A stretch of 64,000 bases of DNA from assembly GCA_034359265.1 (NCBI GenBank), contig CP136892.1, forward strand, positions 12,634,501 through 12,698,500, given 5' to 3'. Shown in pieces: positions 11,012 through 32,294 of the stretch; position 1 is the first letter of the stretch; each line of letters starts with the position of its first letter. The DNA comes from Canna indica (Eukaryota > Streptophyta > Magnoliopsida > Zingiberales > Cannaceae). Position numbers and translations under genes: made by a program. The notes under the pieces are model-generated. The model was not told the DNA's origin. It searched no databases and saw only the letters and a list, made by a program, of their open reading frames with translations.

Positions 11012-12136
11012 TCAAGGCCCGCATGTTGGCGTTGAGGATTCAACCGAACTAGCCAGCGACGGGTCTCTCGTCAAGTTCAGATCAGGAAATTGAGAGTCGA
11101 TATCATCTATCACGACAGAAACATCCGACAATGGAACCGAAATCGGAGCAGAACCAGAAGACGATGGCATAGAAACAAAAACCGACGGGACAGAGACAGA
11201 ATTCACCGACGGAGACACCGAAATAGGATTTTTTTCAGGCTCCGGCACCCTTTTCTTTGGGCAGTCCACCTCATGGTGGCCAATAAAACCACATGAATAA
11301 CACACAGACGGCAAATTCTCATAGGACAGGGGTTGGAAAAACTCCTTATCAGGTTCTCCCACCCAGAGCCCTTGCTTCAAATCAATTTCAACACACACCC
11401 TTACGTATCGACCATGCAAAAAGCTAAGGGAACGATGATCCATAGAAATAACACGACCGAGAGCTTGAGACAATCGAACAATGGACTCTGAGTTCCAAAA
11501 CTCGAGCGGAAGGCTAAAAAATCGCACCCACACAGGGGCAGATGTAAATTTCTCCTCCCACGGGCGAAACCCTGGGCGTCAGGGAACAAGACGCAAAGCT
11601 GACCCCCCCCCCCCCCCCCCCCCCAAAAAAATACGGCTCCCCAGTGACGATTTCAGTCGAAGAAGCCGAATCATTAAATCAGAAGACAAAAAAACCTTCG
11701 TCAAGGTCTAAAATCGAATCAAACCTAGAAGACGACCACGTTTTTTTAGCCCAAAGAGATATGACGGAAAGCAGCGGCGATTTACCAAAGAATTTTCCAA
11801 TCAAAGCACACTCCCACGGTTCGCACCAGGAGCGCAACTGCTCCAGCGAGAAATGAACAAAGTTTGAAGAAGAGGATTTACTCCCAATAATGAGGAGGAC
11901 GAACTTACCTTCACACGCGGGCCATGACCATCTCGGAGGATCTGGGCCCAAGAGAGACTTGGCGAGGAGGTAGCGGTACGGGAAGAAGACCCACTGCGCC
12001 CCTAGGGACGGGAGCGAGAACGGGGAGGCCTTGGGACAAATGGATGCCGATCAGGAGGAGCAGGGGGGACAGGAGGGGGGTCCGGCAGAAGAGGGGGTGG
12101 AAGCTCACACAAAGACCCACCAGGAGAGGCACTCAT
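11012..12136 (-). pseudogene. LINE ORF1 (gag-like, zinc knuckle), broken
   Basis: This is the nucleic-acid-binding ORF1 protein of a plant L1 element. A proline-rich N-terminus starts at the ATG at 12136-12134. It is followed by a DUF4283-like segment (about 11951-11679) and by a CCHC knuckle of spacing C-X2-C-X4-H-X4-C (CYSCGFIGHHEVDC), then a Ser/Val/Pro-rich tail. An in-frame stop in the Arg/Pro-rich N-terminal part, frame changes and a 22-base poly-C tract (11603-11624) break the frame. The family normally coats the element RNA in the ribonucleoprotein; this copy cannot make a full protein. Confidence 0.8.
11603..11624. repeat. Poly-C homopolymer, 22 nt
   Basis: An uninterrupted run of 22 C inside the LINE ORF1 region, followed by seven A. 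It disrupts the ORF1 frame. Confidence 0.95.
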
Positions 12137-12299
12137 CTTCACTCCCAGATCCCACACTTCATCGTATTACTCCTCAAATAGGTAAGTCAATCAGTCAAAA
12201 TCCATCATCAAGCTCCACCCATGCATGTCGATTTTAATTAACTAATGTTGTTAGAGTACTATTGGACCTCGTGAATAAAAGTTGTTCTATCTTTGTATG

Positions 12300-12760
12300 T
12301 AGGACCTCATGTATATCGGGTCGGGTCGGGTTACATTTTTAAAATTTTCATCTACTATTTCGGGTCGGGTCGGGTTCGGGTGAAAACCCTGTTTAACCCG
12401 ACCCGATCCGATTTTAAGTTAAATACATATTTATGTTATATATATTGATAAAAGATGATGTTGATTTTGTGGTTAGAAAGATGGAGATAAAGTTTAGGAG
12501 GTATTGAGTTCAAATCATACTTGAGTTATTATCATTATAATACAATTGTTCATCTTTTTTATCTCCATTTTCAATATAATTTTTTTTTTCTAAATCGAAT
12601 TCGGGTTAATCGGGTCGGGGTCTGATTTTTTCGGGTTATTCGGGTCGAGCCCCGATTAAAAAATCGGGTCGGGTCGGGTATAAATTTTTTGAAAATTTCT
12701 AGTTAATACCCGATCAAGTCGGGTTGGGTATTGACCTGACCTGCTCGATGCTCAGCCCTA
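12300..12760. mobile_element. Small hAT element, 461 bp
   Basis: It starts TAGGACCTCATG and ends GATGCTCAGCCCTA, flanked by the 8-bp TSD TTTGTATG (12292-12299 and 12761-12768). Both ends are rich in CGGGTCGGGTCGGGT. An internal segment has tRNA-like promoter words: TTTGTGGTTAGAAAG (12466-12480) and GAGTTCAAATCAT (12506-12518). No coding capacity. Confidence 0.85.
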
Positions 12761-13003
12761 TTTGTATGGATGTGAATTTCTTATCTCCATTTTCAAGATG
12801 AATTTTTTTTATTTTTTTATTTTCTAAATCGAATTCGGGTTACTTGGGTCGGGGCCCGATTTTTTTGTATTATTCGGGTCAGGCCCCGATTAAAAAATCG
12901 GATCGGGTATAATTTTTTTGAAATTTCGAGTTAATATTCGATCGGGTCGGGTCGGGTATTGATCTAACCCCCCGATGCTCAGTCCTATTTGTATGGATGC
13001 GAA
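12559..13003. repeat. 222-bp tandem duplication of the hAT 3' half plus TSD
   Basis: The segment beginning TTATCTCCATTTTCAA at 12559 is repeated from 12781, giving two imperfect units of about 222 bp. Each unit ends with the hAT terminus, the TTTGTATG target duplication and the flank GGATGYGAATTTC. As a result TTTGTATG is present three times (12292, 12761, 12988). Confidence 0.85.
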
Positions 13004-13592
13004 TTTCATTAATTAGCTCGATTGCTTATAAGTAAATATAACAAATTAATTAGATATAAATAGTGGCTAAGCTTAGAATCAAAATTACTAGACTCAAAAT
13101 CAACTATGTGCTAGACTATGGGGTTTGTAGCATGCTGTTCACCCATAGTTCACTCTTGTGGTTAGATATTTTTAATAACGGTTTTGATGAGAATAAATAA
13201 TTTTTAATAAAGTATTTATAATTTTATCAATAAATTATAAAGTTTTTATAATTTTTTCAAAAATTTTCAAATAGTTATGATTTTAATAGTTCTATAGATT
13301 TGTATAGAAATCAACAAAAACATTAATAATTTCATTAGGAGAAGTAAGAAGATTATCATACTTTGATATAGGAAATAAAATTTCTTTCTCTTAAGTATAA
13401 TAATCTTTTGATGATATCTAGTATTTTTTATCATCCTCTTTGATCCATTTATTTTTAGCTAAAGTCCATTTATTATAGTAAATGATCACACTAGGGGGTT
13501 GAATAGTGTGTTATAATTAATTATGTCTAAATTCTAATTTTAATTGATTCTTAATAATATAAAATTATTAGGCAAGTCACAGTTAAATTAAC

Positions 13593-15351
13593 TAATTGCA
13601 TCATATTAGATGGAAGACTATGATTTGATTATGTTTAGATGAAGGATTGAGATTTTATTACTAATTTATTGATCGTAACATCGTTATATTCATTCGTAAC
13701 AGTAATTTATTAAATAAATTTAAGGTAATTATTCTATTATTCTAAATAATTATTTGGATATCTTAATATTAGTAAAAATATTCATATTATATATGAAATT
13801 TTACCTAATCGACGTTTTGGATTCATTTGCGAAGTCTGTTTTGCCATCAGACCTCTGGATTTTGAAATCAGTAGGCGATCGATGCCTCATTTTGCGTGCC
13901 AAGATGAAAAATCATATTTTATGTTTTTATGGTCCAATCTGAGATGATTCATGGATATAGTAGTTAATGAGGTGAATCTTATCCTAGATCAGTGATTCCT
14001 ATGACGAGTTATTTTATCCCGTTGTTCCAGTCTATCAATTTACGATTGTAGTCCCTTTTTGCACTACTTTCATGATACACATGCTTATTTTCTTACAATG
14101 ATTGGACATGCTATAGTTCTATTTCATGATTGTTTATTTATGCTGGGTATTCATGATTTATGAGCACGATTTCTACATATATATTTGTATGTGGTAGTGA
14201 TGTATGACTGGAGGAGGTGAATGATGAGATATGCCCTTGACATACCCTTTATTATCTGTTGATATATAACACATCTTGTTTATGCTTATATACCTACGTG
14301 TGTGGTGTTGTGATGTGCTTGTTGCATTTCTCGGAAGTCTCATTGGTGAGGGGAGGGTATGCTCCAAAGAGACAGTGTTGGCCCTATTCCGAAAGTCTGG
14401 CTGGTGAGGGGAGATCATACCCCAAAGAGATAGTTCGGAGACTCGACTGGTGAGGGGAACGTATGCCCCAAAGAGACGGATCAGAATAGCCAGTGCCGGT
14501 GAGGGGAGGGCATGCCCCAAAGAGACGGCACTGATCTGGGTGGTAGTTCGGTGACCACCGACTACTTACCCTATGTGGCTATGTGGGACCGACGGGTCCG
14601 GGGAGCATGCATATGACTGATGTGTTGCATTACATTAATATAATTGAGGTGTTGCATTCATCCTATTTTATTTCTCTGTATATATTGATACTTATTGATG
14701 GATGTAGTTATCATGAGAAGAGTGGTGGATGTGTTACTGATGCTTTTTTTGTCATTTTTTTTGGATATTTTATACTTGTTGATAGATGCTGATGTCATGC
14801 ATAAAGTAGTGAATATATATTATTGATGATTTCTTTTGACGTTGTTGTTCATTATATATCGGCTATTTGTGTTTTTATGTATGATGATTGATTTGATGAA
14901 TTGAGGATTGATCTACTCACTAAGTCCTAGTGGACTTACCCCTCTTTTTCTGATGTTTTTCAGCACCTAAGCAAGATCAAAGAGGTACTGGGGTGTAGTA
15001 CCGCGGCTGGTGGCGGCAGGGCAGCGGGTCTCGTGACATATCGTGATCGAGTAGGATATCGAGTTTAGTCGTTTTTATTTTGTTGAGTCATGTAGACTCG
15101 GTTATTTTATTTCCGCATTTTTCTTAGTTTGAGGTATTCTTGTTGGGACTTTAAAGTTTTAAAAATAAATTGAACTTTTAACATTTATTTAATTAGTGGT
15201 TTGGTTTCTTTTAGGATTTTGATATTTTCCTTTAAGTTTTAAATATTATAAAATATTTAGATTCACTACTTGATTATGTATAGTTGTTGGGGGTTAGGCT
15301 TAGGGGTACATGGTGTACCCTAGCCGATCATACCAAGTTTGGGGTGTGACA
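13593..15351 (+). mobile_element. 5'-truncated LTR (LTR1) of a gypsy-like family
   Basis: From about 13593 the sequence follows the body of LTR2 and LTR3 and ends with the same terminus GGGGTGTGACA at 15351. It contains the block of repeated GGTGAGGGGAGGGTATGCCC / CCAAAGAGAC units (about 14345-14520) and the conserved segment ACTCACTAAGTCCTAG. The 5' part, including the TGTAATACCC start, is missing. The family looks like a long-LTR Ty3/gypsy chromovirus (Tekay/Del type) by its termini; that is inferred, because no gag-pol is present. Confidence 0.75.
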
Positions 15352-15428
15352 ACTCGGGTCCCGATTATTGACTATTGGGCGTGACCCTATTAGTGGAGGA
15401 GTGGCGAATGACCGTTAAGGTGACGATT
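15352..15428. other. 77-bp spacer between two same-strand LTRs
   Basis: Unique-looking sequence beginning ACTCGGGTCCCGATTATTG. No primer-binding site or clear polypurine tract is recognisable and it contains no genes. Confidence 0.6.
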
Positions 15429-17909
15429 TGTAATACCCAAAATCTTAATAATAATATTTCATTCTTGAGCGGGGGATCGTGGACCCTAGTTAGCGCAGAT
15501 TAGTGGGAAACTTCGGGATTAAACCTGAGTAAGCATTTAATGTAGAAAAATTAAGAGAAATTTTATTGTTTTATCTCTATGAATTAGCATGCTAGGATGA
15601 TAGAGGGTCTTGAGGCGAATTTAGCGGTGCAATCGGATCTCGAATCAGAGTTAGAACAGGTGAGTTATGGACTGTTTAAGTCGGATAGCTTAGGTAGGGG
15701 TATTTTGGTCATTTGGACCCAACCGATGTCTATAAATTAGACATGGGTGTGTGGCCAGGGGTTTTTAGTTGCACGTCACCCGAGGCAAAGGAGAGAGGAG
15801 AGAGAGAGGGCGTCGTCGAGAAGGAGGAGCCGCCGAAGCTGAATTTTCGCAAGTTCGTCGGTGTCGATCGAGGGAAGATCCTGTGCGTCTTTTCCTTCCA
15901 TTTTCTCTCCGTCCGGTGAGTTGATTTAGACATTTTTTCCCCTAATTCTTGATTCATGTTGCTGTTCTCATGTCTCGGGGTTTTTCGTCGATTTTTGATA
16001 CATTTTCTCGTGTTGGATCGGAAGTCAGATCAGTCGTTTCTTAATTAAACTATGTTGTTTACCCCTTTTGGGAATAAAATATTAGTTTTTTTCTTTTCTT
16101 TTCTTTTTCCTTGCTGTGCAGTATGCCCTTCGGCATCGGCCGCGCAGAGAGGCGGTGCCCGACGTGGCGTCGCTGCCACGCGCGGGCAGCCGTGCCACAC
16201 GGCAGGGCGGCCGCATGATGCGGGAAAGGGGCAGCGGCGGCGAGTGGGGGGGAGGAGGAGATGAAGATGACCTAGGTGGGGAGATGAAATGGAGGGCTGA
16301 GATTGATTTGGGTGAGATGAAGGGCTGGATTGAATTAGATGAGATGAAGGACAGATATTTGATCTTGTGTTGATGGAGGGATGAGATTGCATCTGGTTAG
16401 ATGTAAGGCTGTGATTACATCATGTAGATGGAGAACTGTGATTGTATCTGGGTAGATGTAAGACTGTGATTGCATCATATTTTCAACCTTCGGATTTTGA
16501 AAATAGTAGGCGGATGTCACCTCATTTTCGTGCTAAGTTGAAAAAATCATGTTTTATATGTTTTCATGATTTCAATCTGAGATGATTCATGGGTATAGTA
16601 GTTAATGAGATAAATCTTACCCTAGATCAGTGATTCCTATGATGAGTTATTTTATCCTGTTGTTTCAGTCCATTAATTTACAGTTGGAGTTCCTTTTTGT
16701 ACTAATTTCATGATACATGTGCTTCCTTTCTTACAATAATTAGATGTGCTATAATTCTATTTCATGATTGTTATTTGTGCTGAGTATTCATGATTTATAA
16801 GCACTATTTCTACATGTATATATATATATATATCTGTTTGTGGTTATGATGTATATGGCAAGAGGAGGTGGAGGATGAGGTATGCACTTAACATACCCTT
16901 TATTACCTGTCGATAACACATCTTGTTTATGCTTATATACCTGTGTGTGTGGTGTTGTGATGCCTTATTCCGGAAGTCCGACTGGTGAGGGGAGATCATA
17001 CCCCAAAGAGATAGTCCGGAGACCCGAGCAGGTGAGGGGAACGTATGCACCAACAGGCTAGCTCGAAAGAGCCGATGCCGATGAGAGGAGAGTATGCCCC
17101 AAAGAGACGACACTGAGCTAGGTGGTAGTGCGGCGGCCACCCATCTAGCTACCCTATGTGGCTATGTGGGACCAACGGGTCCGGGTAGCATGCATATGAT
17201 TGAGGTGTTGCATTCATCCTATTTTATTGCTGTGTATATGCTTACACTTATTGCTGTGAATATAAGTGGAGTGGTGGATGTGTTACTGGTACTTGTTCTG
17301 TCATTTTTAAAGATATTTTATACTGGTTGACGGATGTTGACTTAATGCATAGAGTTGTGGATATATTATTGCTGATTTCTTCTAACGTTGTTGTTACGTT
17401 ATATATATTTGTTATTTTTGTTTTTATGCATGATGATTGATTTGGTGAATTGAGAATTGATCTACTCACTAAGTCCTAGTTGGATTTACCCCTCATTACT
17501 ATTATTTTGCAGCACTTGAGTTAGATCAGGGAGGTACCGAGGTGCAGTAGCGCGGCTGGTGGTGGCAGGGCAGCGGGTCTCGTGACATGTCGTGATCGAG
17601 GAGGATACCTGAGTCGTTTTAGTGTCTCTTTGAGTTGTTGAGTCATGTTGACTCGGGTTGTGGTTTCTGCATTTTATTTTTATTTTAGGAGTCTTGTTTA
17701 TAATTTATTTGAACTCATTTTTAATAACTTGTTCAGTGTATTCATATTCAGTTTTGGTTTGGTTTGGTTCGATTCGTGATGTCATGTCTATTCTTTTCAA
17801 AAAAAATAATTTCTCCCACTGTTCAGGTTATTGTTGTTGTGTTTAGTTCGGTTAGGCTTCGGGATACATGACGTATCCTGGTTGGTCATACTGAATTTGG
17901 GGTGTGACA
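15429..17909 (+). mobile_element. Complete LTR unit (LTR2), 2.48 kb
   Basis: It starts TGTAATACCCAAAATC and ends GGGGTGTGACA, the TG...CA form of an LTR. Its body matches LTR3 (32295-35445), including the GC-rich transcribed-leader region, a short ATGTAAGGCTGTGATTGCATC repeat block and the GGTGAGGGGA units. The 5-bp flanks differ (CGATT and TGGTT), so no clear TSD is seen. It could be a solo LTR whose flank has been altered, or part of a rearranged pair with LTR1. Confidence 0.8.
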
Positions 17910-18814
17910 TGGTTCTGCCCGGGCCTATAAAAGCCCCATGCATCTTTGTCTTCTGCTCTGGCCTATAATTGTATTGTTTCATCTTAGTCGATTTATAAGC
18001 TAAGGCTCTGACCCCCTCCCGGAGGATTACTTTCTCCCCAAGAGTACCTCAAACACATCTATACTAAGGACAATAGTACAAATCCTAGCAAATCGAGTGG
18101 GGTTACACTAACATCAAGACAATCACTCATCCCAAGACCTGCATCTTTATGTATTTTACAATGCTTAAATTAAAGCAAAAACAAATCAAAATACAATATA
18201 AACAAAGTAACAAATACATAAACCAATACTTAGCTCCAAATGAAGATTAATCCTAATTCGTCTTAAAGCATTTTGATCATGAATTAAAGAGTTCAAGGCT
18301 TAAACCAAGAGAAAAATCTTAAGCTAAGGTTTATGAAGGAATGACTGAGTAAGACTCAGAAATATTCATATAATGGTTCAAGGTATTCTGAAGGCTCAAA
18401 GGAAGGTTGATAAGGCCATTTTATAAGCAAACAACAAAACGTGGCCAGGTTCAACGGCATGCAACAATTGAAAAAATAGCCATTAGACTCGCCGGTCGAT
18501 CGTCTGTACGTACGTCGAATATCAGTCGATCTTTAGCTGAACCTTACTAGAAAATTCTAGTAGCCTTCGGTCGAACTTCGATCGACCAAAGATCGCCCGG
18601 GGATCGGCGAAAACTCAGGTTTAGGACAGAGTTTGAGTTTTTTCGGGTTTCAGGTATCAATTTGAGTTTGCAACTCATCATCATACATATTTAAGGATTT
18701 TACAATAAATCTAACGATCCTAAATCTAGACTCTATATCTTCTTTGGTTTTCAAGCACCGATCCACATCCTTGAAAATTTATATGATTTCGTGTCGATAT
18801 TCCAATCGCGGACG
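17910..18814. other. Unassigned repeat-like region
   Basis: No gene or complete element seen. The part at 18490-18620 (GGTCGATCGTCTGTACG and related TCGATCGACC words) has the look of an old LTR. A CCTATAAAAGCCCC word lies at 17922, but nothing transcribed can be tied to it. Confidence 0.4.
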
Positions 18815-18819
18815 TCGTG

Positions 18820-19330
18820 TGCTACTCAACTTGGAAGCTAAAATTATTTCTAAATAAAATATTACTTCTGAGCTTGTTATCATCAAAATCAAGATTAAGA
18901 TCAAGGTTGAAAATCTTAGGCCAACACCATAATCTAAGATTAATTTGTCTACTCAAAGTATTAGCTTGGTTGTAAAGTCCAATCAAATTATTCAATTCAT
19001 TTTCAAATATATTACCAGAACAATCTTTGTATTCTAACTCCTTGATATCCAAATTGATATAATTATTAAGATTACCCTTAACTATACCAAGAAAGTTTCT
19101 ATTCAAAAAGAAAGTTTACCCTAAGATCTTTAAGATTATTAGAGATGAGATCCATTGGAGAAATATCATAATTGTAGTTAAACCATATTTTTTTAATTAT
19201 CTCAATAACCTAGGGACACTTAGTCTAAAAGTTATGAAATTTGAACATAGAAGAATTATGCTTAGCTAACATGATAATTAATCTCAACAGATAGGACAAT
19301 GATTAAAAATAGAGCGATTTAAATGAAAAA
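18820..19330 (-). pseudogene. Decayed LINE fragment
   Basis: A minus-strand frame (19106-18822) reads ENELNNLIGLYNQANTLSRQ followed by INLRLWCW, close to the linker upstream of RT in plant LINEs. Further toward 19310 a HCPIC-type zinc pattern and LLCSNF-like residues appear with stops. The order of the pieces is unusual for one LINE, so this may be two fragments. Confidence 0.45.
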
Positions 19331-19339
19331 TCTTAGTAT

Positions 19340-20466
19340 TAATAAACAAATTGAGCAAAGAAGCATAAAAAATGTAATACTCCGCTTTAGTCCTACATCG
19401 GGAGTATATTAGATGTTGTGTTGATTTATAAAATTAATTTGATGGGTACATGTACTACCATGAACTCCAGCTTAAACATTTTAATTAATTAGGTCAATTG
19501 TTTGAGTCTATGAATTTAATTGATGAGTCAGTTATCACATCAAGTGAGTTGTAAGAAAATGATATCAGAGTAAGATCTATTCCTAGGCATTGTGAGAGAG
19601 TCGTTATGAAAAAGGGATGCCTAAAGATGGAGTGACCATTGATTTGAGCCTAAGAAGTTGATGAGTCGATTATCCCATCGAGCACGTTCTTTTTTGAAGA
19701 AAAGAAAACTTGTATTTATCAATAGGTATGAGAAATACATGAGGACAATGGGGAAGAGGACAATAATAATAATAATAAATAGATATCCCATCAAGCGGAT
19801 TGTAATAAAAAAAACTATATCCAATTTGATAAGAATCATGTTATTGTATGTTTGCTTCGTAGGATATGATAGGATATGATTGGATAATAAATGAGAATGA
19901 ATTGAATATAAATTTTTAAATTCCAGTATGCATTAGATATAATATCAATTTACATTCTTCTATTCCTATTTTCTTCTAACCTATGTACCAAACAAACAAT
20001 GGATATATATTAATCAATTGATTCCTTTTCCTATCATCCTTTATCCTATGAAGTAAATAAGCACTTGGGATTTTACAATTATCATACCAAGTATATCTAG
20101 AACTTATGAAACAAAGATCTACAAAACCATAATTAAAATTACATTCATGAAATTAAAGCTAGAATATTGTTATATACTAATATTAAGAATACCAACTAAT
20201 TTGTCGAATACAGTGAAAGTTCCTATTACGATTATTTTTTTGCACACAAAGATTAATATTAGCATAAATACAATAGAAGGCCAAAAAGATTAACACTATT
20301 AGATTGAATAGTAGCATTTATGAGACATTTACACATGCATTTATATAATTTGGCCGAAGTTGAAGTTGCACTATAGGGTCCATCAGAATTATTAGGCAGA
20401 TATGTGCCATTCCTCTTTCTTTTTTTCAACACAAAATCAAAAGTAAAAGTTTAATCTTAATTAAAA
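19340..20466. other. Intergenic, LTR-like remnants, no gene seen
   Basis: Around 19373 the sequence TGTAATACTCCGCTTTAGTC followed by a CATCGGGAG word resembles the start of an old LTR, but no partner was found. The remainder is AT-rich without a recognisable frame. Confidence 0.35.
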
Positions 20467-20786
20467 TACTACAATACATAGATACAAAATTAAAAATAAA
20501 TTAGAATTTTTATTTCTAAATTGTGACATTTAAAAATTAATTAATAGACACAAATTTTGTTTCAAATTAATTAGACTCTAAAAATTTATAAAAATAACAC
20601 CAATAGAGTCACTTGATTGATCTATCTTTAAAGAGTTACTTAATTGATATATTTCTATAGATCTTTAGAGACTAATTTGAAATAAATTTTGTGTTTATTA
20701 GTTTCTAAATATAAAAATTTAGGAACAAAAATATAGTTTGTCTCTAAACTTGCATTGTATCTCTATAAGTCGATTGTGTTGTAGTG
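20467..20786. mobile_element. CACTA-type MITE, about 320 bp
   Basis: The right end inverts to CACTACAACACAATCGAC and the left end reads TACTACAATACATAGATAC. Arms of about 140 nt fold back on each other through most of the element, with the centre near GAGTCACTTGATTGATC. No coding capacity. It lies 1.3 kb upstream of the MADS-box start codon. Confidence 0.65.
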
Positions 20787-21199
20787 AAATAAGTCACATG
20801 ATATTTGATAGGAGCTAATTATAAGAATATAGTGATTAGTTTAATTGGGAATTCTTTTGAACTCTTAAGAAATTAAAACGAAACAAATTTCAAATACAAA
20901 TTGAGTGAAATTAATCAAATTAAATTGTTTGGTTTGATTCAATAATCCATACATCAAATAATTAACAATTCTCTAAATATATAATAATTTTAGTTAAATG
21001 AAAATCATAATAACAAATAAAAAATAATTGGTAAAATTCTAATCAATAGAAATAAATTGATAAAAGATATATAACTAGACTCGGATAGAGCTACACTATA
21101 GCACATATCATTTAATTTTTTTGACTTATATAGAGGAAAAAGATAAGATTACCCTGTATATTTATTATTTACACCATGCCCTCTAATATAAATGTTTTT

Positions 21200-21343
<144 letters not shown>

Positions 21344-22121
21344 TCCAAATCCTTCTTAAATTATTTAATTTCTATTTTATCTCTCTTGTTTGTATTTATC
21401 AAATTATTAATTTTGACAAGGTTCATGCTAACATCAGACTTAGAAAACTTATCTTTCTCAAGATGAACCCTACCTAGTACCTATCCTTCTGCTAAGTAGT
21501 AAGTACAGTATTTTCCATCACTCCTATTAATGTTTGATATTTCCGTATGAAAAAATAAAAGAGGATATTATTGAGGTTCTGAGAAGAATATTAATTATTT
21601 ATATAAGATTTGATTTTGAAAGATCTATCGTGATATAATTAAGGATCAATATTAATTTTCAGAAACAAAATGTTAATATATATTCAGAAAGAAAAAGAAT
21701 ATTGTGACGACTAGCTAAAAATACTTCAGAAATTAACAAAGGAAGCATGCCATGCATCAGCTATCTAGGCTTAGCTATTAAACATGCACTAGTATTAATT
21801 TTTACATTTACAGAAAAATTGAACACAAGGAGCTAATTAACTACAATTAGCCACTTAATTAAAGTACTAGTGGTGGCTTAATTAACCTATTCTTCCTCGC
21901 TTTCCATTCTCGCATAAAATAATGCATTAAAAAATAGATATCTCGCCTGCACCAAACAAGTCTTTCCCAGTTGCGGCATCAAGAAGAAAAAGCTTACCCT
22001 CCTTGCCAAAGTTTAAGGTTATTCTTCCCCAGATCTGCTGTTGTAGCCGCCTGTCTTTTCCCTTTCTTGGCAACTTGACATACTTTGCTTAGTTGAGTTT
22101 CTAATTAATCTGACCACTTCA
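21344..22121. other. Upstream region / likely 5' UTR of the MADS-box gene
   Basis: AT-rich until about 21880, then pyrimidine-rich with TTCTTCCTCGCTTTCC (about 21890) and TCTTTTCCCTTTCTTGG (about 22050), typical of a plant leader. A start site or TATA box cannot be fixed. No other reading frame of note. Confidence 0.4.
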
Positions 22122-31568
<9,447 letters not shown>

Positions 31569-31830
31569 GAAGATGTGGAACTCATCAGTCAAGGATGGTC
31601 AGTCTGTGTGGGATTTCATCATATCTTCTCATGCAAAACTTGGAAAAAACATATTGTTTCAAATTGGATATATATATCTGGTTGTATTAATTACAAGGAG
31701 AAGCATCCTTCCGTTAATTGTTCATGCATATGCAGTGGTTTTCTTCTAGCTAGGTTTATAATTAAATGAGTCATGCTCATGCGCCATGCACCCAAAGTAC
31801 ATCCTGGATGAGAGATCAGAGATACGACCA
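31569..31830 (+). other. 3' flank / likely 3' UTR of the MADS-box gene
   Basis: 262 bp between the stop codon and CACTA B1, AT-rich, with no other frame of note. A clear polyadenylation signal is not evident, so the transcript might read into B1. Confidence 0.45.
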
Positions 31831-32294
31831 CTACTAAAAAAGGGGCTATCTGCGACGAACTATACCGTCGCAAAACGGTTGCTAAATACCTTATGCGACG
31901 GCACTATGCGGTCGCAAAGGTCGGTAGCAAAAGATATTGTCGCAGAAAATGTACGACGGCGGAAGCAGCGGTCGCAAATGATAATCTTCTGCGACCACTA
32001 TGCGACGGTGAAAAGCAGTCGCAGAATGTGGTCACATGATATTTGCGACATTCTTTGTGACCGTCGCAAATAACAAATAGCCGACGGTATTGCGACCACT
32101 ATATTCCGTCGCAAATATTATATCGGCGACGGTTGTGCGACTGCCTCGCCGTCGCATAACGATCGCAATTATAACTGCGACCTCTTTGGTGACTAGTTCG
32201 ATATACCTTTTGCGATGGCTAGCGGTCGCAGAACCGTCGTAAATGTATATATTTTTTTTGAAAAATAATCTATAATAATATTTTTTTTAAAAAA

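Larger units (their letters stand above)
1..12200 (-). mobile_element. L1-type LINE retrotransposon, nested and decayed
   Basis: A non-LTR retrotransposon lies on the minus strand, with its 5' end near 12.2 kb and its 3' end beyond the left edge. In minus-strand order it shows ORF1 (DUF4283-like region and CCHC zinc knuckle, 12136-11012), endonuclease (about 10170-9434), a linker (7946-7527), reverse transcriptase (7504-6623), the post-RT region (5056-4207) and a C-terminal zf-RVT-like piece (264-55). Three later insertions interrupt it: a hAT element (7935-9218), a MULE (5164-6613) and a CACTA element (323-4064). Each is bounded by a TSD, so the LINE pieces join cleanly when they are removed. 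Frameshifts and stops show it is dead. The exact 5' boundary and the poly-A tail are not visible. Confidence 0.88.
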
